NCBI RefSeq assembly: GCF_017430385.1
Contig: NZ_JAFRNB010000143.1
Location: 1-64,000, forward strand
Length of the DNA stretch: 64,000 bases
Direction of reading: 5' to 3'
Source: Treponema sp.
GTDB taxonomy: Bacteria; Spirochaetota; Spirochaetia; Treponematales; Treponemataceae
A program made the translations under genes and the position numbers. This document shows, piece after piece, positions 16,565 to 26,598 of this stretch. Positions within the stretch are counted from its first letter, which is position 1. Each line of letters opens with the position of its first letter. Below the pieces are notes generated by a model. The model saw only the letters and a list, made by a program, of their open reading frames with translations, was not told the DNA's origin and did not search any database.

Positions 16565-17044
16565 ATGTCCAAAAAAACCGAACAGATATACAAGGCAATC
16601 GCCACACTTGAAGATTTACAGAATCAGATTTCAATAATCAATCAGCTTGAGAAATCAAAAGAAGACTCGGAGCTTACCGAAGCCGAACGAGCCGAAAAAA
16701 TCCGGCATCTTGAAAATATAGAATTTGAAATGGGACAATCTTTAAAATCACTTCGTTTTTGGATCGGCTCACTTTATTCATACAACGGAAAATCCACAAG
16801 CAGGGCAAAAATTGCCGCAAGCCAGGAAAACGGCAAAAAAGGCGGTCGTCCTCCAAAAAGAATCACCGACATGAAAAAGCGGAGCGTTATTCTTGAGGAA
16901 ACGCTTGCCAGTTTGAAAAAAGAAAAGCTTTTGACGACAGATTTTGACCGGGAAAATGAAATTGAAGCTGAAATCTCAGGATATGAAAATGAGCTTGAGA
17001 GAATAAGAGAAGAAATCGAAATCTGGAATCAGCAGAAAAAATGA
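16565..17044 (+). CDS. Unknown coiled-coil protein
   Basis: 159 residues from the ATG of MSKKTEQIYKA, which directly follows the -10 box; an upstream in-frame TTG at 16529 lies in the -35 box and is unlikely. Two long charged helices (residues ~5-65 and ~105-155) flank a central KIAASQENGKKGGRPPKRI segment, a basic AT-hook-like motif often seen in DNA-associated or mobile-element proteins. Not recognised. The basic centre between coiled coils suggests a dimeric DNA-binding protein, possibly acting on the palindrome in its own promoter (inference). Confidence 0.6.
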   Translation: MSKKTEQIYKAIATLEDLQNQISIINQLEKSKEDSELTEAERAEKIRHLENIEFEMGQSLKSLRFWIGSLYSYNGKSTSRAKIAASQENGKKGGRPPKRITDMKKRSVILEETLASLKKEKLLTTDFDRENEIEAEISGYENELERIREEIEIWNQQKK

Positions 17045-17058
17045 AGTGAGAAAAAAAT

Positions 17059-17134
17059 GCCGCTCCGTTATGGAGCAGTGCCGAAGGCAGCCGCGAAGCG
17101 GCCGAGCGTTAGCGGGCTGCGGAACAACGGCAGC
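17059..17134. repeat. GC-rich palindromic intergenic element
   Basis: GC-rich block unlike the surrounding AT-rich DNA, made of small hairpins: GCTCC-GTTAT-GGAGC, TGCC-GAA-GGCA and a larger GCAGCC...GGGCTGC arm pair. It lies directly after the unknown coiled-coil gene and before tRNA-Val. It may act as a terminator but looks like a repeated palindromic unit. Confidence 0.45.
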
Positions 17135-17175
17135 CTGAAAAATTTGCGCTTTAAAATAAAAAACATCAGCACTCT

Positions 17176-17251
17176 TTGCGGAATAGTAGATTCGAACTAC
17201 TGACCCCCACGATGTCAACGTGATGCTCTAACCAACTGAGCTAACCCCGCA
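17176..17251 (-). tRNA. tRNA-Val (GAC anticodon)
   Basis: Cloverleaf on the - strand: acceptor TGCGGGG pairs with TTCCGCA (two G-U pairs), D arm with TTAGCTCAGTTGGTTAGAGC, anticodon loop TTGACAT (anticodon GAC) in a 5-bp stem, variable loop, and T arm with GTAGTTCGAATCTAC. The CCA end is not encoded. The first base pair is T-A where G-C is usual. Confidence 0.93.
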
Positions 17252-17311
17252 GACAGTGCTGATGTGATAAAAATATTTTATCAGATTTTGCGATTATGTG
17301 TCAATAGGAAA

Positions 17312-17426
17312 CAAAAAAATCTCGCAAGGATGCGAGAAAAAAAGCAAAGAGAGAAAATTCTGTTTGCCGTAAGGTGAACAGAATTTTCTCGTATGAATCC
17401 GAAATCCATGGAGGGATTTCGGATTC
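17312..17426 (-). terminator. Three tandem hairpins after mglC, last one a terminator
   Basis: Reading the - strand from the mglC stop: GAATCCGAAATCC/GGATTTCGGATTC (17426-17395, 13 bp), then GAGAAAATTCTGTT/AACAGAATTTTCTC (about 17391-17351, 14 bp), then TCTCGCA-TCCT-TGCGAGA followed by seven T (about 17338-17312). The last is a standard intrinsic terminator; the first two are strong perfect stems without U tracts, likely 3' mRNA stabilisers. Confidence 0.85.
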
Positions 17427-17427
17427 A

Positions 17428-19089
17428 CTATTTACGTTTAAGATATTTAACGCTATCAAGTGCGACAGCTGCGATGATAATCAAGCCCTTGAAAACGAAC
17501 TGCAAGTTAGTGTCGATTCCCAAGAAAGTAAGACAGTAGGTGAGGCTAGTGAAGATGATTACACCGATTACCGCGCCACCGATTTTACCGATACCACCGT
17601 TGAATGAGATTCCACCGACTACACAAGCTGCGATAGCATCAAGCTCGTAACCCTGACCTGTACCAGCAGAAGCATTTGCTTTGAATGCCTCAAGGAATGC
17701 ACCACATCCGTAGAAAATACCAGCCATGATGAATACGCCCATTGTTACCCAGAATACGCTGATTCCAGAAACACTTGCAGCCTCAGCATTGCCGCCGACA
17801 GCATACATGTTCTTTCCGAAAGTCGTTTTGTTCCAGATGAACCATGCTACAGCAATTGCGATGATTGCCGGAATGATGAGTTTAGGGAATGTAATCAACT
17901 CGCCGTTAAGCATACCGATAATCCATCGGCCACCAATCATGTCTTTTACATCAGCATCGATTGAACCTACCGGAGTACCACTTGTTCCGAAGAAGAGCAA
18001 ACCGTAAATGATAAGCTGTGTTGCCAATGTTGAGATGAACGGATGTATTTTGAGTTTTGCAGAGAAAACGCCTGCAAAAGCCGAGAATGCCACGCACAAG
18101 AAAATTGAAAGGAAAAGAGCCATTACAAGGCGGATGAACATTGCGCTTCCTGTGAAATCCCATGGACCAAGACCAAAAACAGTTACGATGTTCTGGCCCG
18201 GATGCAAGATAAGACCTGTGATTACCGCGCCCATAGCGACCATTCGGCCGACGCTCAAATCCGTACCGGCGAGCAAAATCAAGCCTGCGACACCCAAAGC
18301 ATAGAACATTCGGACAGACGACTGTTCCAGAATCGTAAAGATGTTCGGGAGTGACAGAAGGTTGCCGTTACCAGAAAGAGGTGCAAGAATGATACAGACA
18401 ATGAAGAATACCAGAATCGCAAGATACAAACCATTGTCCAGCAAGAATTTTGACATCTTGAACTTGTTGATGTAATTCTGGACAGAAAGAACGATGTCTT
18501 CCTTGAAGTTTGTCTGACCGTTTCGGAGCGCACGGTTTTTCTGAACGAAATCAACGAAAGCCTGGTTTTTGACAGCTTTAGCCGCATCAACAGCAGAAAC
18601 GAATTTATTTTTTGCATCAAAAAGGGCAGAGTTGTGCTCGTATTCAGCAACGCGAAGGTCTTCCTTGCAGTCTTCGTTGTCTTTCTGAGATGTTTTTCCT
18701 GCGTAAGAAGCAACGATTTCTTTTTTGCGGTTGAGCGTGTCCTCGTTGATTTTTGCGACATTTGCCGCATATTCTTCCTTGAGTTTTGCGATTATAGCAT
18801 TCTGCTCAGCAGCTACTTTTGCAATCTCAGGTTTTGAAAGCTCATTGTTTCGTGCAACGGCAGCCTTTACGATTTCAGCAATCTCGGCCTTGTTTTTTGC
18901 AGCGACTTCCTTTGCTTCCGCGATTTTTTTGTCGTTTTCGCTGATGATTTTCTCACGCTCTTCTACTGAGAGCAATTTGTTTCGTTTTGCGGCTGCATTT
19001 TCCTGCCTGAGCGTAGAAATGAGGTTTACGCCGTTTTTTCTGAGGGCAGCAAGCCGCTCGGTATATTCATTAAGTTCCTTGTCTTCCAT
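17428..19089 (-). CDS. mglC: Galactose/glucose ABC permease MglC with N-terminal coiled-coil extension
   Basis: 553 residues. Residues ~215-553 form a normal MglC/RbsC-type permease (FLLDNGLYLAILVFF..., LLAGTDLSVGRMVAMGAV, and the C-terminal DAIAACVVGGISFNGGIGKIGGAVIG motif). Residues 1-~210 are an added, highly charged, Ala/Glu/Lys-rich segment (repeated KIAEAKEVAAKNKAEIAEI-type heptads) predicted as long coiled coil, with no signal peptide, so it should lie in the cytoplasm. The extension is in frame with a single start at 19089 and roughly doubles the usual size. It is the last gene of mglBAC. Confidence 0.88.
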   Translation of the reverse strand: MEDKELNEYTERLAALRKNGVNLISTLRQENAAAKRNKLLSVEEREKIISENDKKIAEAKEVAAKNKAEIAEIVKAAVARNNELSKPEIAKVAAEQNAIIAKLKEEYAANVAKINEDTLNRKKEIVASYAGKTSQKDNEDCKEDLRVAEYEHNSALFDAKNKFVSAVDAAKAVKNQAFVDFVQKNRALRNGQTNFKEDIVLSVQNYINKFKMSKFLLDNGLYLAILVFFIVCIILAPLSGNGNLLSLPNIFTILEQSSVRMFYALGVAGLILLAGTDLSVGRMVAMGAVITGLILHPGQNIVTVFGLGPWDFTGSAMFIRLVMALFLSIFLCVAFSAFAGVFSAKLKIHPFISTLATQLIIYGLLFFGTSGTPVGSIDADVKDMIGGRWIIGMLNGELITFPKLIIPAIIAIAVAWFIWNKTTFGKNMYAVGGNAEAASVSGISVFWVTMGVFIMAGIFYGCGAFLEAFKANASAGTGQGYELDAIAACVVGGISFNGGIGKIGGAVIGVIIFTSLTYCLTFLGIDTNLQFVFKGLIIIAAVALDSVKYLKRK

Positions 19090-19124
19090 ATTGTCTCCTG
19101 TTTTAAAACAACAATTTCACTAAT

Positions 19125-20618
19125 TTACAAATACATCGCCGAGAGCCTTAAAAGCTCTTCCTGGTCCGTTGATTTTGTATCTACGATTCCTGCAAGACGA
19201 TGATTTGACATTACGGCGATTCGGTTTGTGATACCCAAGATTTCAGGCATCTCACTTGAAACGACGATAATTGTCTTTCCCTGTTTTGCCATGTGGATAA
19301 TCAGCTGGTAAATCTCGTATTTTGCACCGACATCGATACCGCGGGTTGGCTCATCAAGAAGGAAAACTTCTGGACTTCGTTCCATCCATTTTCCGATGAT
19401 GACCTTCTGCTGGTTTCCGCCCGAAAGGGAAGTGATAAGCTCGTCAGAAGAGACACATTTTGTGTGCATCTGCTTGATTTCGCGCTCGGCAGCCTCAGAC
19501 ATCTTCTGGTTTGAAAGAATTCCGCCTGTTTTATAGCTGTCAAGATTTGTGATAACGGTGTTGAACTTGATTGTGTCCTTGCCGAACATACCGTTGAGCT
19601 TTCGTTCCTCGGTGACAAGTGCAAAACCGTGCTCCATGGCATCTTTACTGCTAGAGAAGTGCAACTTTTTGCCAGCGTAAGAGATTGTTCCTGTTGCGAT
19701 TGTGCGGACACCAAAAAGTGCCTCAAGCAATTCGGAACGGCCTGCACCGACAAGACCATAAAGGCCAAAGATTTCGCCTTTCTTAACCTTGAAAGAAATA
19801 TCCTCAAGAACAGGAGCGTATTTTGTAGAAAGATTGTTGACTTCAAGGCAGTAATCACCCGGAGTGTTATCAACATCAGGGAATCGTTTATCGAGAGAAC
19901 GGCCAACCATAGCTGTGATAAGCTCGCCCATCTCGGTTGCCTTTGATTCTTTCTGCATAATCATTTTTCCGTCACGAAGAACGGCAACCTGATCACAAAC
20001 CTGGAAAATTTCATCCATTTTGTGTGAGATATAGACAAATGAAACTCCTTTTTTCTTCAGATCATTGACGATTGAGAAGAGTTTCTGAACTTCATTTTCT
20101 GTTAAAGAAGAAGTCGGCTCGTCAAGAACGATGATTTTTGCATCATAAGAGACAGCTTTTGCGATTTCAACCATCTGCCTCTGAGAAACCGACATAGTAC
20201 GCATGATTGTGCGCGGATTTACATTCATATTCAAAGAAGCGAAAAGATTGATGCTGTCTTTGAGCATTTTCGCCTCATCAATCACGCCGATTTTTTTTGG
20301 ATAGCGACCAAGATAAAGATTATCAGCCACAGAACGGTCGAGACACTGGTTCAACTCCTGGTGAACCATAGCAACGCCGCTTTCAAGCGCTTCTTTTGGA
20401 TTCTTAAAATTTACGGGCTTTCCGCACAAAAGGAACTGGCCCTCATCTTTTGCATAGATGCCGAAAAGACACTTCATCATAGTGGACTTTCCCGCACCAT
20501 TTTCACCCATCAAGCCCAAAACAGAGCCTTCGCCGACAGTAAGATTGATTCCGTCAAGAACCTTGTTTTTGCCGAACGATTTAGACAGGTTTTTGATTTG
20601 TAATACTAAATCACTCAT
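19125..20618 (-). CDS. mglA: Galactose/glucose ABC transporter ATPase MglA
   Basis: 497 residues from the ATG of MSDLVLQIK (an in-frame TTG ten codons upstream overlaps the terminator). Two ABC cassettes as in MglA/RbsA: first Walker A GENGAGKST and Walker B IIVLDEPTSSLTE; the second has a degenerate Walker A (GLVGAGRSE), signature LSGGNQQK and FLLDEPTRGIDVGAKYEIY. It powers import through MglC of the sugar bound by MglB. Confidence 0.94.
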   Translation of the reverse strand: MSDLVLQIKNLSKSFGKNKVLDGINLTVGEGSVLGLMGENGAGKSTMMKCLFGIYAKDEGQFLLCGKPVNFKNPKEALESGVAMVHQELNQCLDRSVADNLYLGRYPKKIGVIDEAKMLKDSINLFASLNMNVNPRTIMRTMSVSQRQMVEIAKAVSYDAKIIVLDEPTSSLTENEVQKLFSIVNDLKKKGVSFVYISHKMDEIFQVCDQVAVLRDGKMIMQKESKATEMGELITAMVGRSLDKRFPDVDNTPGDYCLEVNNLSTKYAPVLEDISFKVKKGEIFGLYGLVGAGRSELLEALFGVRTIATGTISYAGKKLHFSSSKDAMEHGFALVTEERKLNGMFGKDTIKFNTVITNLDSYKTGGILSNQKMSEAAEREIKQMHTKCVSSDELITSLSGGNQQKVIIGKWMERSPEVFLLDEPTRGIDVGAKYEIYQLIIHMAKQGKTIIVVSSEMPEILGITNRIAVMSNHRLAGIVDTKSTDQEELLRLSAMYL

Positions 20619-20633
20619 AGGATTCCTTAAACT

Positions 20634-20657
20634 AAAAAAGCCCCACACCAGGTGGGG
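20634..20657 (-). terminator. Terminator between mglB and mglA
   Basis: CCCCAC-CTGGT-GTGGGG followed by CTTTTTT on the - strand, between the binding-protein gene and the ATPase gene. Partial termination here would make MglB in excess over MglA and MglC, a common arrangement for binding-protein operons. Confidence 0.88.
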
Positions 20658-20724
20658 TTAACGACAGAAGACAAAATACAAACGGCAAGGAAAAAAAGAA
20701 TTTTTGCCGTCTGTATTATCTGCG

Positions 20725-21954
<1,230 letters not shown>

Positions 21955-22160
21955 CTATTTTTCTTTATCTTTATAGTCTAAAACATAATCAGAAAAAGTC
22001 AAACACTTTTTTTCCGTCTTTTACGTTTTTTTTATGCAAGATTCTTTCTGAAGAGTCTGGAACAACGGAAAATTACATTTATTTTTTGTTGAGAAATCTA
22101 AAATCTCATGCTAAAATTTAAGTATCTTTTAATAAAACTTTGAGAAGGACGGCATGGTTT

Positions 22161-23471
22161 ATGAAGAAGATACTTATAGTCGATGATGAAAAGATTTTTT
22201 TGATGATAGCTGAGCGTACGCTTTCTTCATCTTATGCCACTGTCTGTGCTTCTTCGGCTTTAGAGGCCATGGAGCTTTACAGGCGCGAAAAGCCGGACAT
22301 GGTTCTTTCTGACTTGCGTATGCCGGGCATGTCGGGATATGAGCTTAAGCAAAAACTTCAGGAAGAAACAGGCGAGCAGATTCCTTTCATGTTCATGACC
22401 GCCGATACTGCCGAGGAAACGGAAAGCCGTGGCTTCGACATCGGTGCAATGGATTTCATACAAAAGCCTTTCCATGCCGACATCCTGCTAAAGCGGGTCG
22501 GGAACATCCTTAAAACCGTCGAAAAAATCCAGGGATTGAAAAAAGCCGCCGTCCTGGACAAAATGACAGGCCTTTTAAACAAAGCTTCTGCTGAGGCAGA
22601 AATTTCACGGCTTTGCAGAACGGCTCAGGGCGCGCTCCTTATGATTGACCTCGACAATTTTAAGCTGGTCAATGACATTTACGGCCATGCGATGGGCGAC
22701 AAAATACTCATCTGTTTTGCTGAGATTTTAAGGGCTGTCGTTCGTCCAGTTGATGTCGTCGGGCGGCTTGGTGGCGACGAATTCATTGCTTTCTGCCAGA
22801 ATGTCTATGATGAAGTCGTAATCGAAAAAAAATCCCGCTTTATAAACAAATATCTTGTCGATGCCGCAAAGGAACTCATGGGCGAGGATATGAATATTCC
22901 GCTCGGAGCTTCGATTGGCTGTGTTGTCGTTCCAGACGAAGGAATTGAGTTTTCAGAACTTTCTGAAAAGGCTGACAAAGCTTTGTACGCCGTCAAGCAG
23001 AACGGCAAGCACGGTTTCATTTTCTACACTGATTTGTCTCAGGAAGAAGGCAAAGATGATTCTCAGCCAACAAATCTTGCGAACGCAATAAAAATCCTGA
23101 GCGAAAGGAGCAGGAAGAGGGGGGCTTTTATGCTTCCGTTCGAGCAGTTCCGGGTCGTATATCAGTTTTTGTCGCGGCTCAACATGAATTATCACAATGA
23201 AATTTCCATGCTCCTGTTCTCAATCAAAGAAAAAAATGAGGCTTCAGATTCTCTCGAAAAGGGAATTGAAGGATTCTCGGACATTCTTTTGAATTCCCTG
23301 CGGCAAAGCGACATTGTGACTCAAAATGGAAAAAATCAGTGCATCGTCATTCTGCCACAAACAAGCTCTTCAAACATAAATCCTGTTACAGAACGAGTCA
23401 TGCGAAACTGGAAAGAATCAGAATTTTCCGCAGACTTTGAAGTTTCCTTTGAATGTGGTAGACTAGAATAA
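22161..23471 (+). CDS. Response regulator diguanylate cyclase (REC-GGDEF)
   Basis: 436 residues from the ATG of MKKILIVDDE. REC domain residues 1-120 with acidic DDE, phospho-Asp in MVLSDLRMPG and Lys in DFIQKPFHA. GGDEF domain ~150-300 with an intact RLGGDEFIAF and an inhibitory I-site RPVD exactly five residues before GGDEF, so an active, product-inhibited c-di-GMP synthase is predicted. The last ~115 residues look like a second, degenerate GGDEF-type fold (LLFSIKEKN... and QNGKNQCIVILPQT). No kinase gene is adjacent. It lies 36 bases upstream of ribD. Confidence 0.88.
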   Translation: MKKILIVDDEKIFLMIAERTLSSSYATVCASSALEAMELYRREKPDMVLSDLRMPGMSGYELKQKLQEETGEQIPFMFMTADTAEETESRGFDIGAMDFIQKPFHADILLKRVGNILKTVEKIQGLKKAAVLDKMTGLLNKASAEAEISRLCRTAQGALLMIDLDNFKLVNDIYGHAMGDKILICFAEILRAVVRPVDVVGRLGGDEFIAFCQNVYDEVVIEKKSRFINKYLVDAAKELMGEDMNIPLGASIGCVVVPDEGIEFSELSEKADKALYAVKQNGKHGFIFYTDLSQEEGKDDSQPTNLANAIKILSERSRKRGAFMLPFEQFRVVYQFLSRLNMNYHNEISMLLFSIKEKNEASDSLEKGIEGFSDILLNSLRQSDIVTQNGKNQCIVILPQTSSSNINPVTERVMRNWKESEFSADFEVSFECGRLE

Positions 23472-23507
23472 CTGATTGCCATTCAGCATGGCAGGTTCGA
23501 GAAAAAT

Positions 23508-24710
23508 ATGTCAGAGTCTCTTTCAAAAGAATTCATGCTCCATGCCATAGATTTAGCAAAAAAAGGCGAGGGCAGAACAAATCCAAATCCTCTTGTTGGT
23601 GCCGTCATTGTCAAAAACGGCAAAATTATCGGCGAAGGCTGGCATCATGCTTACGGTGAACTTCATGCCGAGCGTGATGCGTTGAAAAATTGTTACCAGC
23701 GCGGTGAAAATCCAGAAGGAGCGACGATTTATGTAACGCTTGAACCTTGCTGCCACTTTGGAAAACAACCGCCTTGCACGCACGCTCTTGTCGAGGCAAA
23801 AATTGCCAGCGTTATTGTCGGAAGCCGGGATCCGAATCCTCTTGTCCATGGGAAAGGCAATGCTTATCTTCGTGAAAACGGAATTTCCGTAGAAGAAGAT
23901 TTTTTGCGCGATGAGTGTGACAAATTAAATCCAATTTTCTTCTATTATATAACGACAAAAACACCGTTCGTGGCCTTAAAATACGCCATGACCCTGGACG
24001 GAAAAATCGCAACCAAGACCGGCGAGTCAAAATGGATTACGAATGAAAAATCCCGCCAATTCGTGCATGTCCTCCGAAACCGCTATGCAGGAATTCTGGC
24101 CGGAATAAATACGGTTTTAAAAGACGACCCGATGCTGAACTGCCGGCTGCAAAACGAAAATGGTGAGATGACAGGGCGAAATCCCGTGCGGATTATCTGT
24201 GACTCGGATTTACGGATTCCGCTGGAAAGCAAAATCGTTCAGACCGCCAGAGAAATTCCTACGATTGTCGCTTGTGTAAAACCTGATGTCGCCAGTGAAA
24301 GCCAGGCAAAGCAAACTTTCCTTGAAAAGAAAGAGTCTCTTGATAACGCAGGAATTGAAGTAATCGAAGTTGCGGGTGAAAAACGGCGCGGACTTCTGGC
24401 AATGGCCAAAAAGATGCGCCAAGACAACCCAAAGCTTCAGGTTAATCTCAAAGAACTGATGAAAATCTTGGGTGAAAAGAAGATTGACAGCGTGCTTATT
24501 GAGGGCGGGGGAGCCGTGAATTACAGTGCCCTGGAATCAAAAATCGTCAATAAAATCTACGCATTTGTTGCCCCAAAAATTTTCGGTGGTTCTGCCAAGT
24601 CTCCTGTAGCTGGCGAAGGCGTAAATCTTCCTTCCGAATCATTCGGATTCACGCTCGAAAACATCACCCGATTTGACGATGATATTCTGATGGAATTCGA
24701 TTCATTGTAA
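23508..24710 (+). CDS. ribD: Bifunctional riboflavin deaminase/reductase RibD
   Basis: 400 residues. N-terminal deaminase (1-150) with zinc ligands in HAERDAL and PCCHFGKQPPCTHALVEA; C-terminal reductase with KYAMTLDGKIATKTGESKWIT and VLIEGGGAVNYSALES. It carries out the second and third steps from the GTP cyclohydrolase product. A region at about residues 255-325 is longer than usual. It lies upstream of the FMN riboswitch, which therefore does not directly control it. Confidence 0.94.
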   Translation: MSESLSKEFMLHAIDLAKKGEGRTNPNPLVGAVIVKNGKIIGEGWHHAYGELHAERDALKNCYQRGENPEGATIYVTLEPCCHFGKQPPCTHALVEAKIASVIVGSRDPNPLVHGKGNAYLRENGISVEEDFLRDECDKLNPIFFYYITTKTPFVALKYAMTLDGKIATKTGESKWITNEKSRQFVHVLRNRYAGILAGINTVLKDDPMLNCRLQNENGEMTGRNPVRIICDSDLRIPLESKIVQTAREIPTIVACVKPDVASESQAKQTFLEKKESLDNAGIEVIEVAGEKRRGLLAMAKKMRQDNPKLQVNLKELMKILGEKKIDSVLIEGGGAVNYSALESKIVNKIYAFVAPKIFGGSAKSPVAGEGVNLPSESFGFTLENITRFDDDILMEFDSL

Positions 24711-24789
24711 GTTTGTAAGGAAATATTCGACTCCGTTTAACGCATCTTCACTTAGAGACACGCTTTTTTCTTTGTGCTACAATCCTTGC

Positions 24790-25636
24790 ATGAAGAGAAT
24801 TATCGCGCCATCATTATTCGCATTATTTGTTATCGCGACTGGATGCAATGAAAAAACAAGCCAAAATCAGACCGTAAATCAAGTTAAAAAAGAAGCCGTG
24901 ACGCAAGTTCCGCACCCAAAAGTAGAGCGTGGCGGTGAATGGATTGAGGCCTATGCCATCGGAACAAGCGGCGTACCTTTTAAAGATGATAATCTGATTC
25001 CCATTCGAAAGCCGGACGAATTTACAGAATTTTCAACTCCACTTCCAATCGGCGACAAAATTGTCATAACAGTAGACACGGAAGTTTACAAAGCATCTAA
25101 GAATTTCAGATTCGACCCGCCGGTAGCAATTTCTGCACAAAGCACCGTTTATTTCATTGGTGAGGCAGGAAATGGTGAAATCAGAATTGTGGACGAAGAT
25201 GGAAATGCTGCATGGATTAGCGAAAACGATGCACAGTATGTAATGCAGAAAAAATACACATCTTCTGACAGCATGATCGAAAAAAAGTGGGAAAAAAGCG
25301 GCTACGATGTCGCAAAATTCAGCCCGGACGGAAAACTGATTGCATTACTTAGCTGGAATTACAACAGAAGCTCAGAAGACGCCATCCTTATCTGCGACAG
25401 ATCTTCAGGAAAAAGAAAATTCTCAATCCAGGCCAAACTCGACCAGACGAACAGCATTTGCTGCGCATTCTCTCCTGACAGCAGATATTTTTATTACATC
25501 ACCGAAGACAAATATTTTTTGGCTTTACGGCGGATTCAGCACGGAATTTGACGGAAGCGAAATTGAGACATACAGGGCAAAAAGTAAATCAGATCTTCGT
25601 AAAAGCATCCGTGATTTAGGTGTTTTGAGTTATTAA
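24790..25636 (+). pseudogene. Lipoprotein gene with a frameshift at a T6 run
   Basis: The ATG at 24790 begins a lipoprotein signal peptide (VIATGC, Cys19). The product has an SH3-like segment (PLPIGDKIVITVDTEVY...VYFIGEAGNGEIRI) and two WD40-like strands (KFSPDGKLIALL, AFSPDSRYFYYI). The first frame stops at 25551, but a frame shift of one base at TTTTTT (25515-25520) restores FWLYGGFSTEFDGSEIETY and continues to 25636. Either the gene is disrupted, the T run is phase-variable, or one T is a sequencing error. The -10 box TACAAT ends 6 nt before the ATG. Confidence 0.7.
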
Positions 25637-25656
25637 GATTTTTAGGAGGCAGCAAA

Positions 25657-26313
25657 ATGTTCACAGGTATTATAGAAGAAATCGGAAGGGTAAAAAAAAT
25701 CAGTCTGGCAGGGAAATCAGGCTCTCTTGAAATCGGGGCAAAAAAAGTTCTTGAAGGAACTAAGATTGGCGATTCTATTGCTGTGAATGGAGTCTGCCTC
25801 ACTGTCACAAGTCTTTCCTCATCAACTTTTACGGCTGACATAATGGCAGAAACTGTCCGAAGAAGCTCTCTCGGCTCCATTTCATCTGGAAGCGGCGTAA
25901 ATCTTGAACGGGCAATGGCGGCTGACGGAAGATTCGGCGGTCACATCGTAAGCGGACACATCGACGGCACCGGGAAAATCGCTCGGCTTCAAAAGGAAGA
26001 AAATGCGGTTTGGGTTCACATATCCGCCGGCAAAGAGATTCTTGCACTCATCGTCGAAAAAGGCTCAATCGCAATCGACGGAATAAGCCTTACGGTCGCA
26101 AGCGTTTCTGATTCAGAATTCGCCGTGAGCATAATCCCGCACACAGCAAGCGAAACAACGCTTCTTTCAAAAAAGGCGGGCGACATAGTGAATCTTGAAA
26201 ATGACATCGTTGGAAAATATGTGCAGAAATTGCTTTCAAACCCAGCAGGCGGAAACAACCAGAACAAAAGCAGAAATGATGACAAATTCCTTTCCTGGCT
26301 CTCAGAAGATTAG
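25657..26313 (+). CDS. ribE: Riboflavin synthase alpha chain
   Basis: 218 residues with the internal duplication of riboflavin synthase: FTGIIEEIGRV at the N-terminus, GDSIAVNGVCLTV, GGHIVSGHIDGTGKI, then the second lumazine-binding repeat GSIAIDGISLTVA with NLENDIVGKYVQKLL. It dismutates lumazine to riboflavin. It has a good SD (TAGGAGG) and is the last gene before the FMN riboswitch. Confidence 0.95.
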   Translation: MFTGIIEEIGRVKKISLAGKSGSLEIGAKKVLEGTKIGDSIAVNGVCLTVTSLSSSTFTADIMAETVRRSSLGSISSGSGVNLERAMAADGRFGGHIVSGHIDGTGKIARLQKEENAVWVHISAGKEILALIVEKGSIAIDGISLTVASVSDSEFAVSIIPHTASETTLLSKKAGDIVNLENDIVGKYVQKLLSNPAGGNNQNKSRNDDKFLSWLSED

Positions 26314-26370
26314 TTTCAATCATATATACTTTACTTGAAACAATTTCTGATTTTTGTTAACATAAAACAA

Positions 26371-26590
26371 CTTCAGGGCGGGGTGAAATTCCCCACCGGC
26401 TGTAAGCGCATTGCGTAAGCCAGCGAGCCTTAGGGCATGATACGGTGCAATTCCGTAGCCGACGGTTTGCATCTCATATTGAGATGCTGACAAGTTTTTT
26501 TCACTAAAATATCGTGAAAAAAACTTGCAAGGTCAGAGTTGAGGTTAAAAACTTAAGTTTTTAACCCTCTCGATTAAAGTCCGGATAGGA
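26371..26590 (+). promoter_or_regulatory. FMN riboswitch (RFN element)
   Basis: All RFN landmarks are present in order: AGGGCGGGGTGAAATTCCCC ACCGGC at the 5' end, GCCAGCGAGCC, the GGTGCAATTCCGTAGCCGACGGT core split across 26442-26466, a long variable arm (26475-26575) with AT-rich stems, and AAAGTCCGGATAGGAG at the 3' end. The closing strand runs straight into the AGGAG ribosome binding site of ribBA with no terminator between, so FMN binding should block translation initiation. Confidence 0.95.
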
Positions 26591-26598
26591 GAAGAATT

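Noticed and set aside
17059-17134. CRISPR-like repeat block
   Set aside because: The GC-rich hairpins differ from each other, there are no regular spacers, and no cas gene is in the window.
22140-22160. TTG start for the REC-GGDEF gene
   Set aside because: The seven extra codons encode the SD region; the REC domain starts at the ATG at 22161.
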